Shown here: positions 34,245 through 43,060 of the stretch, in pieces
Layout: each line of letters opens with the position of its first letter
Position numbering within the stretch: position 1 is the stretch's first letter
Assembly (NCBI RefSeq): GCF_018070325.1
Contig: NZ_JAGPXY010000004.1
Span: 1-64,000 of the forward strand
DNA from: Micromonospora sp. H61
GTDB taxonomy: Bacteria > Actinomycetota > Actinomycetes > Mycobacteriales > Micromonosporaceae
Length of the DNA stretch: 64,000 nt
Reading direction: 5' to 3'
The notes under the pieces: model-generated
The model's input: the letters and a program-made list of their open reading frames with translations, nothing else
What the model was told of the DNA's origin: nothing
Databases searched by the model: none
Translations under genes and position numbers: made by a program

Positions 34245-34286
34245 CTGCCCGGTAGCGGGCGGACACCGCCGCCCCCTACCGGGCAG
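34245..34286 (-). terminator. Hairpin terminator of the amino-acid ABC operon (second)
   Basis: CTGCCCGGTAG (34245-34255) and CTACCGGGCAG (34276-34286) form a perfect 11-bp stem; the loop holds a further GGGCGG/CCGCC pairing, making a long rod. It is 68 bp downstream of the ATP-binding protein stop at 34354. Confidence 0.8.
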
Positions 34287-34300
34287 CGCACAGATGAACG

Positions 34301-34328
34301 CCGGGCTGCCATCGATGAGGCAACCCGG
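34301..34328 (-). terminator. Hairpin terminator of the amino-acid ABC operon (first)
   Basis: CCGGGCTGCC (34301-34310) pairs with GGCAACCCGG (34319-34328) at nine of ten positions around an 8-base loop. It is the first of two hairpins that follow the operon end at 34354. Confidence 0.7.
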
Positions 34329-34353
34329 CGGGAAGGACGTACGGGAGCTGTCG

Positions 34354-35202
34354 TCAGGGGTGGTGGCGATCGTCCGCCGGCCGGCTGGGGATCTGCGGCG
34401 GTGCGGGCGACTGGTCGGGCTGACCGAGGTGTGCGACGTGGGTCGGGTCGAGGACCCGGGAGAGGAACGCGCGGGTCCGTTCGTGCTTCGGCGCGCCCAG
34501 CACCTCCTGCGGCGGCCCCTGCTCGACCACCACGCCACCGTCCATGAAGACGACCCGGTCGGCGACGTCGCGGGCGAACGCCATCTCGTGGGTGACCACC
34601 ATCATCGTCATGCCGTCCTCGGCCAGCTTGCGCATGACGGTGAGCACGTCGCCGACGAGTTCCGGGTCGAGCGCGGAGGTCGGCTCGTCGAAGAGCATCA
34701 GCTTCGGCTCCATCGACAGCGACCGGGCGATCGCCGCCCGCTGCTGCTGCCCACCGGAGAGCTGCGCCGGGAAGGCGTCGGCCTTGTCGGTCAGCCCGAC
34801 GCGCTCCAGGTTGGCCCGGGCGATCCGCTCGGCCTCGGCCCGACCTCGCCGGAGCACCCGGCGCTGGGCGATGGTGAGGTTGTTCAGGACGCTCAGGTGC
34901 GGAAACAGGTTGAACGACTGGAACACCATGCCGATGCCGCGGCGGACCGCGTCGATCTCGACGTCCGGGTCGGTCATCTCGACCCCGTTCACCCAGATCT
35001 TGCCGGCGGTCGGCTCCTCCAGCAGATCGACGCAGCGCAGCAGGGTCGACTTGCCGGAGCCGGACGGCCCGATGACGCAGACCACCTCGCCCTGGCCGAC
35101 CTCGAAGTCGATGCCCTTGAGCACCTTGAGCGGCCCGAAGGACTTGTGCAGGTCGCGGATCTCCACGGCGGGGCGGGATGGGGTGGTCGTCATCGGGGTC
35201 AC
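34354..35202 (-). CDS. Polar amino-acid ABC transporter ATP-binding protein (GlnQ type)
   Basis: The 282-residue ATPase belongs to the PAAT family. Walker A is [20 protein letters not shown], whose [11 protein letters not shown] continuation is typical of GlnQ/HisP; the signature [19 protein letters not shown] and Walker [20 protein letters not shown] follow, and the H-loop reads [16 protein letters not shown] 30-residue Pro/His-rich tail ends the protein. Its start overlaps the permease stop by four bases. It powers import of a polar amino acid. Confidence 0.95.
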   Translation of the reverse strand: MTPMTTTPSRPAVEIRDLHKSFGPLKVLKGIDFEVGQGEVVCVIGPSGSGKSTLLRCVDLLEEPTAGKIWVNGVEMTDPDVEIDAVRRGIGMVFQSFNLFPHLSVLNNLTIAQRRVLRRGRAEAERIARANLERVGLTDKADAFPAQLSGGQQQRAAIARSLSMEPKLMLFDEPTSALDPELVGDVLTVMRKLAEDGMTMMVVTHEMAFARDVADRVVFMDGGVVVEQGPPQEVLGAPKHERTRAFLSRVLDPTHVAHLGQPDQSPAPPQIPSRPADDRHHP

Positions 35203-35993
35203 CGGGCCTTGGCGTAGCGGAGTTCGAGGCGTCGTACCACCTGCGACAGCGGCAGGGTGATCACCAGGTAGGCGAGGCCGGCCACCAGCAGCGGCGTCGC
35301 GTTCACCCGGTCGTTGAGCATGTCCCGACCGAACTTGGTGATCTCGATCGTCTGCGCCGTCACCCCGAGCACGTAGGCCAGCGACGAGTCCTTGGTGAGC
35401 AGGATGAGCTCGTTCGTCAGTGGCGGGATCACGATCCGGAACGCCTGCGGGATGACGATCGTGCGCATGGCGGTGAAGTGCGACATGCCGAGGGTTCGCG
35501 CCGCCTCCATCTGCCCCTTCGGCACGGCCTGGATGCCGGCTCGGATCGTCTCCGCCATGTACGCCGCGGCGGTCAACCCGAGGCCGATCGCGATCGAACC
35601 GAACACCCCGCCCGGAATCTCGCGCTCCGGGAAGGCGATCGGGATGCCGTACCCGACGAGGAAGAGCACCAGCAGCGCGGGCAGACCCCGGAACAGCTCG
35701 ATGTACGCCGTCGCCACCCAGCGGTACGGCGCCACCCGGGACAGGCGCATCAGCGCCAGGATGGTGCCGAACACGAGGCCGAAGGCGAACGCGCCCAGCG
35801 TGTAGAGGACGGTGTTGCGCAGCGCGACGGTGATGATCGTCGGGAACATCGACTTGATGATGTCGACGCGGAAGAACGCGTCGGCCAACCTGTCCCAGTC
35901 CGCGGCGACGAGCACCGTGGCGATGATGGCGATGAAGACCAGGTACTGGAGCCCGAGGGACAGCCGCTCCCGCTGGCGGCGTCGCAGCTTCAC
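35199..35993 (-). CDS. Polar amino-acid ABC transporter permease (HisM/GlnP type)
   Basis: The 264-residue permease has about five to six membrane helices. The PAAT signature is present: [20 protein letters not shown] near residue 55, [20 protein letters not shown] near 97-116, and the EAA loop [20 protein letters not shown] near 175 followed by [19 protein letters not shown]. As no second permease gene is present, it probably works as a homodimer. A strong hairpin lies between it and the upstream receptor gene. Confidence 0.94.
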   Translation of the reverse strand: MKLRRRQRERLSLGLQYLVFIAIIATVLVAADWDRLADAFFRVDIIKSMFPTIITVALRNTVLYTLGAFAFGLVFGTILALMRLSRVAPYRWVATAYIELFRGLPALLVLFLVGYGIPIAFPEREIPGGVFGSIAIGLGLTAAAYMAETIRAGIQAVPKGQMEAARTLGMSHFTAMRTIVIPQAFRIVIPPLTNELILLTKDSSLAYVLGVTAQTIEITKFGRDMLNDRVNATPLLVAGLAYLVITLPLSQVVRRLELRYAKAR

Positions 35994-36027
35994 GTTCGCT
36001 CGTTGCCTTCCCGGAGGTTACCGACGT

Positions 36028-36056
36028 CGGAGGGCGCGCGGGACGCGCGCCCTCCG
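36028..36056 (-). terminator. Intra-operon hairpin between receptor and permease genes
   Basis: A perfect 13-bp stem is formed by CGGAGGGCGCGCG (36028-36040) and CGCGCGCCCTCCG (36044-36056) with a GGA loop. It lies inside the operon, 38 bp after the receptor stop. Such hairpins usually end most transcripts or protect the upstream mRNA, so that the binding protein is made in excess over the membrane parts. Confidence 0.8.
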
Positions 36057-36094
36057 GTACTGCGCGGCGCTCAGGCGCTCGGCCGCTGTGCGGC

Positions 36095-36913
36095 TCAGGC
36101 GCTCGGCTGCTTGCCGATCCACTTCTCGTAGATCGTGTTGTACGTGCCGTCCTGCTTGGCCTTGGCCAGCACCTCGTTGATCTTCTTGAGCAACTCCGGG
36201 TTGGCGGCCTTCTTCACGGGGAAGCCGTACTGCTCGCCGGTGTCGAACTCGGCGGCCACCTCGAACCCGCCCGGGTTCTTCTTCAGGTACTCGGTCCAGA
36301 CCGGCAGGTCGTTGATGGCGGCCTCGACCTGGCCGTTGGAGACAGCCTGCTGGAGGGCGGCGAGGTCCTCGAACTCGACGAGCTTCAGGCCCTTCTCCGC
36401 CTCGAACTTCTTGGCGTAGTCACGACCCGTGGTGGCCGCCTGGATGCCGAGGTTCTTGCCCTTGAGGTCGTCGAGCGACTTGTAGGTCTTGCCAGTCTTC
36501 ACCAGCATCGCCTGCGTGGCGTCGAAGTAGGGATCGGAGAAGTCGACGACCTTCCGCCGCTCCTCGGTGATGGTCATACCGGCGGCGGCCGCGTCGCACT
36601 TGCCGGTGTTGAGGTCCTGGCCGGACTTGATCCCCTCGAACGGGGTGTCGATGATCGTCTGCTCGACGCCGAGTTCCTTGGCGACCAGGTCCATGATCTC
36701 GACGTCGAAGCCGGTCACCTTGCCGCTGGCGTCCTTGGACTGGAACGGCGGGTACGGCAGGTGGGTGCAGACGGTCAGCTTGCCCGCCGCGACCAGCTTG
36801 ACGCCGCTCGCCTGGACCTCGCTGTCGTCCTTCTTCGCGCAACCCGCGGTCAGCGCGAGGGCGGCGACGGCCACGACGAGGCCGGCCTGACGGACGGCGC
36901 TTGGGAACCTCAC
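36095..36913 (-). CDS. Polar amino-acid ABC transporter substrate-binding lipoprotein
   Basis: The 272-residue protein starts with a lipoprotein signal ([17 protein letters not shown], Cys near residue 25). The body is a family 3 solute-binding protein: [62 protein letters not shown] and [18 protein letters not shown], which suit glutamine/glutamate/cystine-type receptors. GTG at 36913 is used because GGAGGG lies eight bases upstream. The last codons and stop fall in a 15-bp sequence directly repeated 24 bases downstream (36069-36083 and 36093-36107). Confidence 0.94.
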   Translation of the reverse strand: MRFPSAVRQAGLVVAVAALALTAGCAKKDDSEVQASGVKLVAAGKLTVCTHLPYPPFQSKDASGKVTGFDVEIMDLVAKELGVEQTIIDTPFEGIKSGQDLNTGKCDAAAAGMTITEERRKVVDFSDPYFDATQAMLVKTGKTYKSLDDLKGKNLGIQAATTGRDYAKKFEAEKGLKLVEFEDLAALQQAVSNGQVEAAINDLPVWTEYLKKNPGGFEVAAEFDTGEQYGFPVKKAANPELLKKINEVLAKAKQDGTYNTIYEKWIGKQPSA

Positions 36914-37089
36914 GGCTGTGTCCCTCCGATTCGGCTTCCATTGCACAGAAAGCCAATCTGGTTCATAGACTTTGCGATAAGCGACCGTACCCGATCCGGC
37001 GCGTCGCCCCCAGATCACGCCGTGACCGCTCGGCCGACCCGGCCCGGCGACCTCCGCCGGCAAACCCGACACTTGCCCCGCAACGTGCC

Positions 37090-37767
37090 TCAGCCACCGG
37101 TTCCCTCGGCCGCCCCGTCCGGGGTGAGGGCCCCTTCGTGCGGGTCTGTGTCCAGGAACACGTGCTGGTGGCCCTGGCCGGAGTCGACGCTGATCTGGTC
37201 GAGCTGGGTCGCCGCGACCGACCAGATCGTCGCGGCCTCGGCCGCCTGCCGCGCGGTGACGTCCAGCAGGGCCGCCCGTTGCGCGGCCGGAACGCCGGCC
37301 GCCAGAGCGTAGGCGTCGACGGCCAGCGACGCCTGCTTGACCGCTCCGCGCAACCCTCCGCGCGCCACGTTGGTGGCGGTGCTCCCCGACGGCGGGTCGG
37401 CGAACGGCTCCGCCGCCTGGCGCATGACCTCCTGCCACTGGCGTGCCTTCGCCGGATCCGGCACACGTCCGCCGGTCGTCTCCGTCTTGATGGCGGTCAG
37501 CACCGGGGCGACCTGGTCGCGGACGCGTCGGGCCGTCTCGATCAGCTCCACGATCTGCTGAGCGTCCCGCTTCGCCTCGTCCTGCTTGATGCTCGCGATG
37601 GTCGCCTCGGTCGCGTCCGGACGGCCCAACTGGTAGCCGATCAACCCACCCAGCAACGCGGTGACCAGTGCGATCACGCCCGCGACGGCCACGAAGCGCA
37701 CTGTGCGCTGGCGGCGCACGTCGGCCTTGTCCAGCTGGTAGGAGGGTCGGCCGGTACGGCGCGCCAT
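37090..37767 (-). CDS. Hypothetical single-pass membrane protein, 225 aa
   Basis: I do not recognise a named family. A basic 23-residue N-terminus (ARRTGRPSYQLDKADVRRQR) is followed by one membrane helix (VAVAGVIALVTALLGGLIGY, about 27-46), and then a mainly helical exported region of about 180 residues with heptad-like stretches (EAKRDAQQIVELIETARRVR). The C-terminus is acidic and His-containing (GHQHVFLDTDPHEGAL). GAGGAG precedes the ATG. It is alone between the amino-acid transporter and the polysaccharide locus. Confidence 0.75.
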   Translation of the reverse strand: MARRTGRPSYQLDKADVRRQRTVRFVAVAGVIALVTALLGGLIGYQLGRPDATEATIASIKQDEAKRDAQQIVELIETARRVRDQVAPVLTAIKTETTGGRVPDPAKARQWQEVMRQAAEPFADPPSGSTATNVARGGLRGAVKQASLAVDAYALAAGVPAAQRAALLDVTARQAAEAATIWSVAATQLDQISVDSGQGHQHVFLDTDPHEGALTPDGAAEGTGG

Positions 37768-37852
37768 CGCATCTCCTCACATCGATGGTGTGGGGCCAAA
37801 GATTAGCCGCCCCGCGTGACCTCCGTCGATAGCGAGGACGGCGACAGAGCCC

Positions 37853-38764
37853 CTAGACCGGGTAGCCCCACTCGGCCAGCGGCTTCTCCAGCACCCGTTC
37901 GATCGCGGCGAGCTGCGCCGGGCTGAGTTCGTCCCGGTACGCCTCCGCCCGGCCCACTGTGAAGTCGTACCGGGAGAAGCCCTTCTCGAAGGCTGTCGAC
38001 CAGCTCAGGCCGAGGAAGTCGAGCATCCGGCCGACCTGCTCGCGCGGCCGCTCGACCAGGTCCTCGTAGCGCACGTCCAGCCACTGGTCGGCCGGGTGAC
38101 GCAGCCGGGCCTGCGCGAAGGCGTCCATCAGCATCTTCCAGCCCAGCGCGGCGAGCACCTGGAAGGAGCGACCGGACTCGGCCCACTCCTCGCGCAGGTC
38201 GGACGGGAGCGGGCCGTAGATCCAGTTGTCCGGTCCGCGCCAGCCGTCCCACCAGCCCATCTGGAGCCACGAGTTGGCCACCGCCCGGCCGTCGCGCACC
38301 ACGTTGACCACCCGCAGCTCCGGGTACGCGGCGTGCAGCAGGCCGGTCCGCGGCCACCCGGTGACGTGCTGCACCAACTGCTGACAGCCCTGCCGTGCGA
38401 TCCGCTCGTCGAAGAAGGCCCGCAGCCGCCGGGCCACGAACGGCGTCAGGTCCTCGGCCACCAGGTCCCGACACGGTCGGGAGAAGCCGGCCAGCACCTG
38501 CCGGTCGAGCAGGTGGTACGCCTCCGACGGCGCCACCCGGAACCGGCCCCGCTCCAGCAACCGTCGACTGTGCCGCAGCGAGGTCATCCCCGCCGGGCGC
38601 GGCGCCGAACGCCGGTAGAGCGCGCCGTTGAACCTGCCCTTGGGGTTGAGCCGGGCCAGTTTGTCGTCCAGACCGGAGACGAAGCCGACAGCGGGATGCC
38701 GGGAGAGCACCTCCTGGACCAGTGTCGAACCGCAACGACCGGTGCCCACCACCAGTGAGAGCAT
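37853..38764 (-). CDS. Sulfotransferase family protein
   Basis: The 303-residue protein is a PAPS-dependent sulfotransferase of the carbohydrate type. The 5'-phosphosulfate loop is VVGTGRCGSTLVQEVL at residues 5-20 and the 3'-phosphate site is VVNVVRDGRAVANSWLQ near 152-168; WLDVRYEDLVERPREQ near 230 is the conserved dimer/YEDL region. It starts three bases after the stop of the next sulfotransferase and belongs to a three-gene minus-strand operon with a glycosyltransferase. It probably transfers sulfate to a sugar in the polysaccharide made by this locus. Confidence 0.88.
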   Translation of the reverse strand: MLSLVVGTGRCGSTLVQEVLSRHPAVGFVSGLDDKLARLNPKGRFNGALYRRSAPRPAGMTSLRHSRRLLERGRFRVAPSEAYHLLDRQVLAGFSRPCRDLVAEDLTPFVARRLRAFFDERIARQGCQQLVQHVTGWPRTGLLHAAYPELRVVNVVRDGRAVANSWLQMGWWDGWRGPDNWIYGPLPSDLREEWAESGRSFQVLAALGWKMLMDAFAQARLRHPADQWLDVRYEDLVERPREQVGRMLDFLGLSWSTAFEKGFSRYDFTVGRAEAYRDELSPAQLAAIERVLEKPLAEWGYPV

Positions 38765-38767
38765 CGT

Positions 38768-39787
38768 TCAGCCTTCCTGCCGGGTGGCGGGTGACGGGGA
38801 GACGGTCGGGTCCGCGTTGAAGCGGGCGGCGGGAGAGGTGGCCGCCGGGCGGCGCAACGGGTAGCCGAACCGGGTCAGCGCCACGGCCGTCAGCCCGGTC
38901 ACCACGGCGTACGCGCGGGTGGGCAGCCCGGTCAGCCACTCGGTGTCGGCGACCACGTCGACCAGCCCGGTGCGGTGCCGCGACGGGTTGCCGGCCACCG
39001 AGTGGGTGGGGGCGAGTCGCACCGTGGCCGGTGTCGGAAACGGAAGCTCGTCGGGGCTCGCGCCGACGAAGCCGGCGATCCGGGCGGTGACGCCGGCCGG
39101 ATCGGCCACGAAGTCCTCGTACCGCACCCGCAGGTAGCGGCCCGGCGCACCACGGCGGTCGCCCCACAGTCGTACCGTCGCGGTGTTCCAGACCAGCCAG
39201 AGCAGCGCGGCCTTGCCGACCGGTGGCCGGCTCATCAGCTCGTCGTCCGCGCGTCCGTCCAGCGGGCGTCGGCGACGCCAGGAGTACGCGGTGGCGCGCG
39301 GGTCGCGCACCACGTGCAGGACGAACAGGTCGATGCCGGGCAGGCTGCCGAGCAGGGCCCCGTACGGCGGCAGCTTGGACGAGTCGACGATGACACCGTC
39401 CGACCGGCCGGCCAGGGCGTGCTCGGCGATCGAGGCGTAGAGCCGGGCCAACTGCGTGTCGTCGGGGTGGCCCACGACCGGCGGCTGCCCCCGACGCTGG
39501 CGGCGCAGCAGTGCGGGCAGCCCGCGCAGCCGCAGCCGCCGGGCCAACCGGGCGGCGATCCCGGCCGGGTCGGCGTCGGTCAGGTCGGCGCGCACCCGGG
39601 CCCAGAGCGGGCAGTCAGCCACCGGGGAGCCGCAGCCGCACTGCCGGTTCTCCAGGATGCCGCGCCGCCACAGGTACCGCAGCTCGCCCGCCGCGAAGAA
39701 GCCCGGCAACTGTCCCAAAACCGTGGTGACCAGCGTGCTGCCACTGCGACCGCTGCCGGCGAGGTAGAGCACCCGTACCGGGCTCAC
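38768..39787 (-). CDS. Sulfotransferase family protein
   Basis: This 339-residue enzyme has a canonical 5'-phosphosulfate loop (YLAGSGRSGSTLVTTVLG, residues 7-24) and a 3'-phosphate site (VLHVVRDPRATAYSWRRR, near 165). A CGCGSPVADCPLW segment near 52-64 with three Cys and the later RYLRVRYEDFVADP match a subgroup often called sulfotransferase_3. The GTG at 39787 overlaps the glycosyltransferase stop (GTGA), so translation of the two is coupled. Its C-terminal 90 residues extend past the usual domain. Confidence 0.88.
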   Translation of the reverse strand: MSPVRVLYLAGSGRSGSTLVTTVLGQLPGFFAAGELRYLWRRGILENRQCGCGSPVADCPLWARVRADLTDADPAGIAARLARRLRLRGLPALLRRQRRGQPPVVGHPDDTQLARLYASIAEHALAGRSDGVIVDSSKLPPYGALLGSLPGIDLFVLHVVRDPRATAYSWRRRRPLDGRADDELMSRPPVGKAALLWLVWNTATVRLWGDRRGAPGRYLRVRYEDFVADPAGVTARIAGFVGASPDELPFPTPATVRLAPTHSVAGNPSRHRTGLVDVVADTEWLTGLPTRAYAVVTGLTAVALTRFGYPLRRPAATSPAARFNADPTVSPSPATRQEG

Positions 39788-41067
39788 CGGGCCGCTCCCC
39801 CACCGGCGGGCGCCCGGCCGGCCCGCCGCCGCGACGGCAGCGCCTCGGCGGCCTCCGCGTACAGCCCACGGATGCGGTCCAGGTGCTGGTCCGGGGCGAA
39901 CTGGGCGGCGATCTTCGCCCGGCCGGCCCGGCCCATCCGGTACGCCCGCTCCGGGTCGGCCAGCAGGTCGTTGAGCGCGTCGCCGAGGGCCGTCGGCGCG
40001 TCGGCGGCGACAACGTGGCCATCCACCTCGGGCTGGACCAGCTCGGGAAGCCCGCCCAGGTCGGTGGTGACCACGGGCACACCGCAGGCGAACGCCTCCA
40101 GCACCGCCATCGGCTGGTTCTCGTGCCATCGGGACGGAACGGCGACCACCGCCGCCGACCGGATCAGCTCGTGCAGGCGCGGCTTGTCGAGGCGGCCGTG
40201 GAACCGGACCCGGCCGGGCACCCGCCGCGCGGCGAGCGCCTCCAACTCCGGCCGGGCCGGGCCGTCTCCGGCGACGTCCACGCTGACCCCGTCCGGGAGC
40301 GCGCCGGCCGCCTCGATCAGCACGTCGACACCCTTCTCCGGAGCCAGCCGCCCGGCGAAGACGACACCACCGCCGGGCGTCTGCTTGGCCGCGACGCCGG
40401 TCAGGTCGACGAAGTGGTTGACCACCCGCAACCGGTCCGGGTAGACGCCGGCGCGGCGCATCACGTCGGCCAGGAACCCGCTCGGGCTCACGAAGAGCTG
40501 CACCGGGTCGTACGCGTCGAACTGCCTGTGCAACCAGGACTCGACGGCGAGCAGGCCACTGCGTGACAGCGACCCGTCCTTGCAGCGGCGACGGGCCGCC
40601 TGCAACGGGCCACCGGTGACGCACGCCTGGCAGGGGCGGCCCCGGTCCAGCAGTTGGTAGCTCGGGCAGGCGAGCTTGTAGTCGTGCATGGTCAGCACGC
40701 ACGGCACACCGGCGGCGCGGGCTGCGGCGAGCACCGACGGGGAGAGCTGGTGGTAGATGTTGTGCAGGTGCAGCACGTCCGGCCGAAAGTCGTCGATCAC
40801 CCGGGTCAGCCCGCGGCGGCTCGTCGGTGACCACAGCATCCGGCCGACGGCCACCGCGCGGGGCCGCACTCCTCTCGGCGCCGGCTCCAACTCCACTTCG
40901 GACGGGAACCGCGCGGCGTACGGCAGCGGCGACTCGTTCTCCGGGTGGCTCATGCCGAAGTAGGCGACAGTGTCGCCGGCAGCCCGTTGCAGGTCGGCGA
41001 GATCGAGCAGATACCCCTCCGCGCCGCCACGGCGGTAGAGGAACTTGTTCACATGCAGCACGCGCAT
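39784..41067 (-). CDS. Glycosyltransferase family 4 protein
   Basis: The 427-residue protein has the GT-B fold of family 4 retaining transferases. The N-terminal domain starts MRVLHVNKFLYRRGGAEGYL and includes DVLHLHNIYHQLSPS; the C-terminal domain has VVFAGRLAPEKGVDVLIEA and the nucleotide-sugar EX7E motif in ENQPMAVLEAFACGVPVV. A Cys-rich stretch (LACPSYQLL, then PCQACVTGG) near residues 127-145 is a known variation in this subgroup. It leads the minus-strand operon with two sulfotransferases, suggesting that it adds the sugar that is then sulfated. Confidence 0.92.
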   Translation of the reverse strand: MRVLHVNKFLYRRGGAEGYLLDLADLQRAAGDTVAYFGMSHPENESPLPYAARFPSEVELEPAPRGVRPRAVAVGRMLWSPTSRRGLTRVIDDFRPDVLHLHNIYHQLSPSVLAAARAAGVPCVLTMHDYKLACPSYQLLDRGRPCQACVTGGPLQAARRRCKDGSLSRSGLLAVESWLHRQFDAYDPVQLFVSPSGFLADVMRRAGVYPDRLRVVNHFVDLTGVAAKQTPGGGVVFAGRLAPEKGVDVLIEAAGALPDGVSVDVAGDGPARPELEALAARRVPGRVRFHGRLDKPRLHELIRSAAVVAVPSRWHENQPMAVLEAFACGVPVVTTDLGGLPELVQPEVDGHVVAADAPTALGDALNDLLADPERAYRMGRAGRAKIAAQFAPDQHLDRIRGLYAEAAEALPSRRRAGRAPAGGGAAR

Positions 41068-41325
41068 CGACTCGCCCTGCTCACATCGATCGGGCGAACC
41101 GGGCCCGGAGGTGATGACCGGGGTCTGCCCGCCCCGGCCAGGCCCCACGGTATGCAGGGCGGGTCGACGAGTCCAGCTCACGTTTGGCATGTGGCTGAAA
41201 GGGTGATCTTCGTCTGCCCGTGCGGTCCGCGGCCTGGCCTCCCGCCATGATCTCCCGATAGCCTGGCTGCCGCCGGTCGCACCCGCTCTGGTGCAGGGCC
41301 GGGCCGGTGTCCGACGAGGAGGACC

Positions 41326-42288
41326 GTGGCAGCCGACGACGAGGTCTCCGCGCTCGCGTACACCGCGCGGCGGGTCCGGCGGCATCTGCGCTGGGCGCGT
41401 ACCGAGGGGATTGGACGGCTGATCGAGGAGGACCGCCTCAACCCGGTCGACCGGATCGGCACCGCCCTGGCGAAGCGACGCTGGCGGCGGCGGGCCGGCC
41501 GAAGCCCTGGCTCGGCGATGCCGGTCTACCTGGTCGGTCTGCAACGCTCCGGCACGAACATGCTGGTCCGGGGCCTGGACGCCGCCCCCGAGGTCGAGGT
41601 CCGCAACGAGAACGACAGCACCGTCTTCCACCGCTTCCAACTGCGCCCGGACCCGGTGCTGACCGCCACCCTCCACCGCAGCCGGCACGCGTACGTCCTG
41701 GTCAAGCCGCTCTGCGAGAGCCACCGCGTGGACGAGCTGCTGGCCCTGCCGGGGCTGACACCCGGCCGGGCGCTCTGGGTCTACCGCGACGTCGACGACC
41801 GGGCCCGCTCCGAGGTCGCCAAGTTCGGTGACGCGAACCTGCGGGCCCTGCGCGCGATCGCCGACGGAAGCATCGGCCGCCGGTGGCAGGGGCAGCGCCT
41901 CGACGCCGACACCATCGAGCTGATCCGGGCCCACGACCCGCAGCGGTTGGATCCGCACAGCGGCGCGGCGCTGTTCTGGTACGTCCGCAACTCGCTGTTC
42001 TTCCAGCTCGGCCTGGACCGGCGGGCCGACGTGCTGCTCTGCCGCTACGACAGCCTCGTCGCGGAGCCCGCCGCACAGCTGCGACGGCTCTGCGCCTTCC
42101 TCGACTTTCCCTACCATCCCCGGCTGCACGCGCACATCGCCCCACGCGCGTCGCACGGCGCGGCAGGTCACCGACGGTTACCGATCGACACGGGCGTCCG
42201 GGCCCGCTGCGACCAGCTGACCGACCGGCTCGACAGCGCCGCGACCGACGCCCGATCCGAGACGACGAAGGCGGTCGACAGTGGCTGA
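41326..42288 (+). CDS. Sulfotransferase family protein
   Basis: This 320-residue protein begins with a basic, helical 60-residue N-terminus before a PAPS loop (YLVGLQRSGTNMLVRGLDA, near residue 67). The 3'-phosphate segment reads LWVYRDVDDRARSEV near 150; the usual RD is kept but the following Ser is displaced. LLCRYDSLVAEPAAQLRRL near 240 is the conserved C-terminal region. GTG follows a GAGGAGG site. Its end overlaps the next sulfotransferase gene by eight bases. Confidence 0.85.
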   Translation: MAADDEVSALAYTARRVRRHLRWARTEGIGRLIEEDRLNPVDRIGTALAKRRWRRRAGRSPGSAMPVYLVGLQRSGTNMLVRGLDAAPEVEVRNENDSTVFHRFQLRPDPVLTATLHRSRHAYVLVKPLCESHRVDELLALPGLTPGRALWVYRDVDDRARSEVAKFGDANLRALRAIADGSIGRRWQGQRLDADTIELIRAHDPQRLDPHSGAALFWYVRNSLFFQLGLDRRADVLLCRYDSLVAEPAAQLRRLCAFLDFPYHPRLHAHIAPRASHGAAGHRRLPIDTGVRARCDQLTDRLDSAATDARSETTKAVDSG

Positions 42289-43060
42289 GACCGGAACCAG
42301 TACCGCGCCGATCTTCCTGGTCGGCTGTCAGCGGTCGGGCACCACCATGGTGCGCCTCGTCCTGGACTCGCACTCGCGGATCAGCTGCGGCCCGGAGACC
42401 CGGTTCCTGCCGGACCTGCGACGGATCGTCGGCCGGGACTGGGAACGACTTTCCCGCTTCGGTTTTCCGCGCGAGGACTGGCTGCGCCGGATCCGGGACT
42501 TCTTCGGCGGTGTACACGCCGACTACGCCGCCGCGCGGGGCAAGACCCGGTGGGCCGACAAGACCCCGCTGTACGCGATGTCGCTCGACTTCGTCACCGA
42601 GGTCTTCCCGGACGCCCAGATCGTGCACCTCATCCGGGACGGACGCGACGTGGTGGTCTCGCACCGCAAACGCTTCGGCTACTGGTCCGCCGTGAAGTGC
42701 GTGGTGAAGTGGCCGCGCTACATCCGCGCCGCGCGGGCCGTCGGCGCCACCCTGCCGGCGGACCGCTACTACGAGCTGCGGTACGAGCAGGCGGTCAGCG
42801 AGCCGGAGAAGGCGATGCGGGGTCTCTTCGAGTTCCTCGGCGAGCCGTGGGAGGACGGCATCCTCGACTACGACAGCAAGCAGCACGACGTGGCCCAGAA
42901 GTACACCACCGAGGCGGAGCGACGACGCGCGGCGGTGGGCGACACCGCGCCGATCTACGGTTCCCGGGTGGGCAGCTACCGCCGCGAACTCGACCCGTTC
43001 CTCCGCCTGCTGGTCCGGATCTTCTCCGGTCCGACCCTGCGCGCGCTGGGCTACCGGTGA
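42281..43060 (+). CDS. Sulfotransferase family protein
   Basis: The 259-residue enzyme is a compact sulfotransferase_3-type protein with a PAPS loop (FLVGCQRSGTTMVRLVLDS, residues 12-30), WADKTPLY near 90, a 3'-phosphate site (VHLIRDGRDVVVSHRKR near 112) and YYELRYEQAVSEPEKAMRGL near 166. It overlaps both neighbours: the upstream sulfotransferase by eight bases and the downstream glycoside hydrolase by four (GTGA). The three genes therefore form one translationally coupled unit. Confidence 0.9.
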   Translation: MAETGTSTAPIFLVGCQRSGTTMVRLVLDSHSRISCGPETRFLPDLRRIVGRDWERLSRFGFPREDWLRRIRDFFGGVHADYAAARGKTRWADKTPLYAMSLDFVTEVFPDAQIVHLIRDGRDVVVSHRKRFGYWSAVKCVVKWPRYIRAARAVGATLPADRYYELRYEQAVSEPEKAMRGLFEFLGEPWEDGILDYDSKQHDVAQKYTTEAERRRAAVGDTAPIYGSRVGSYRRELDPFLRLLVRIFSGPTLRALGYR

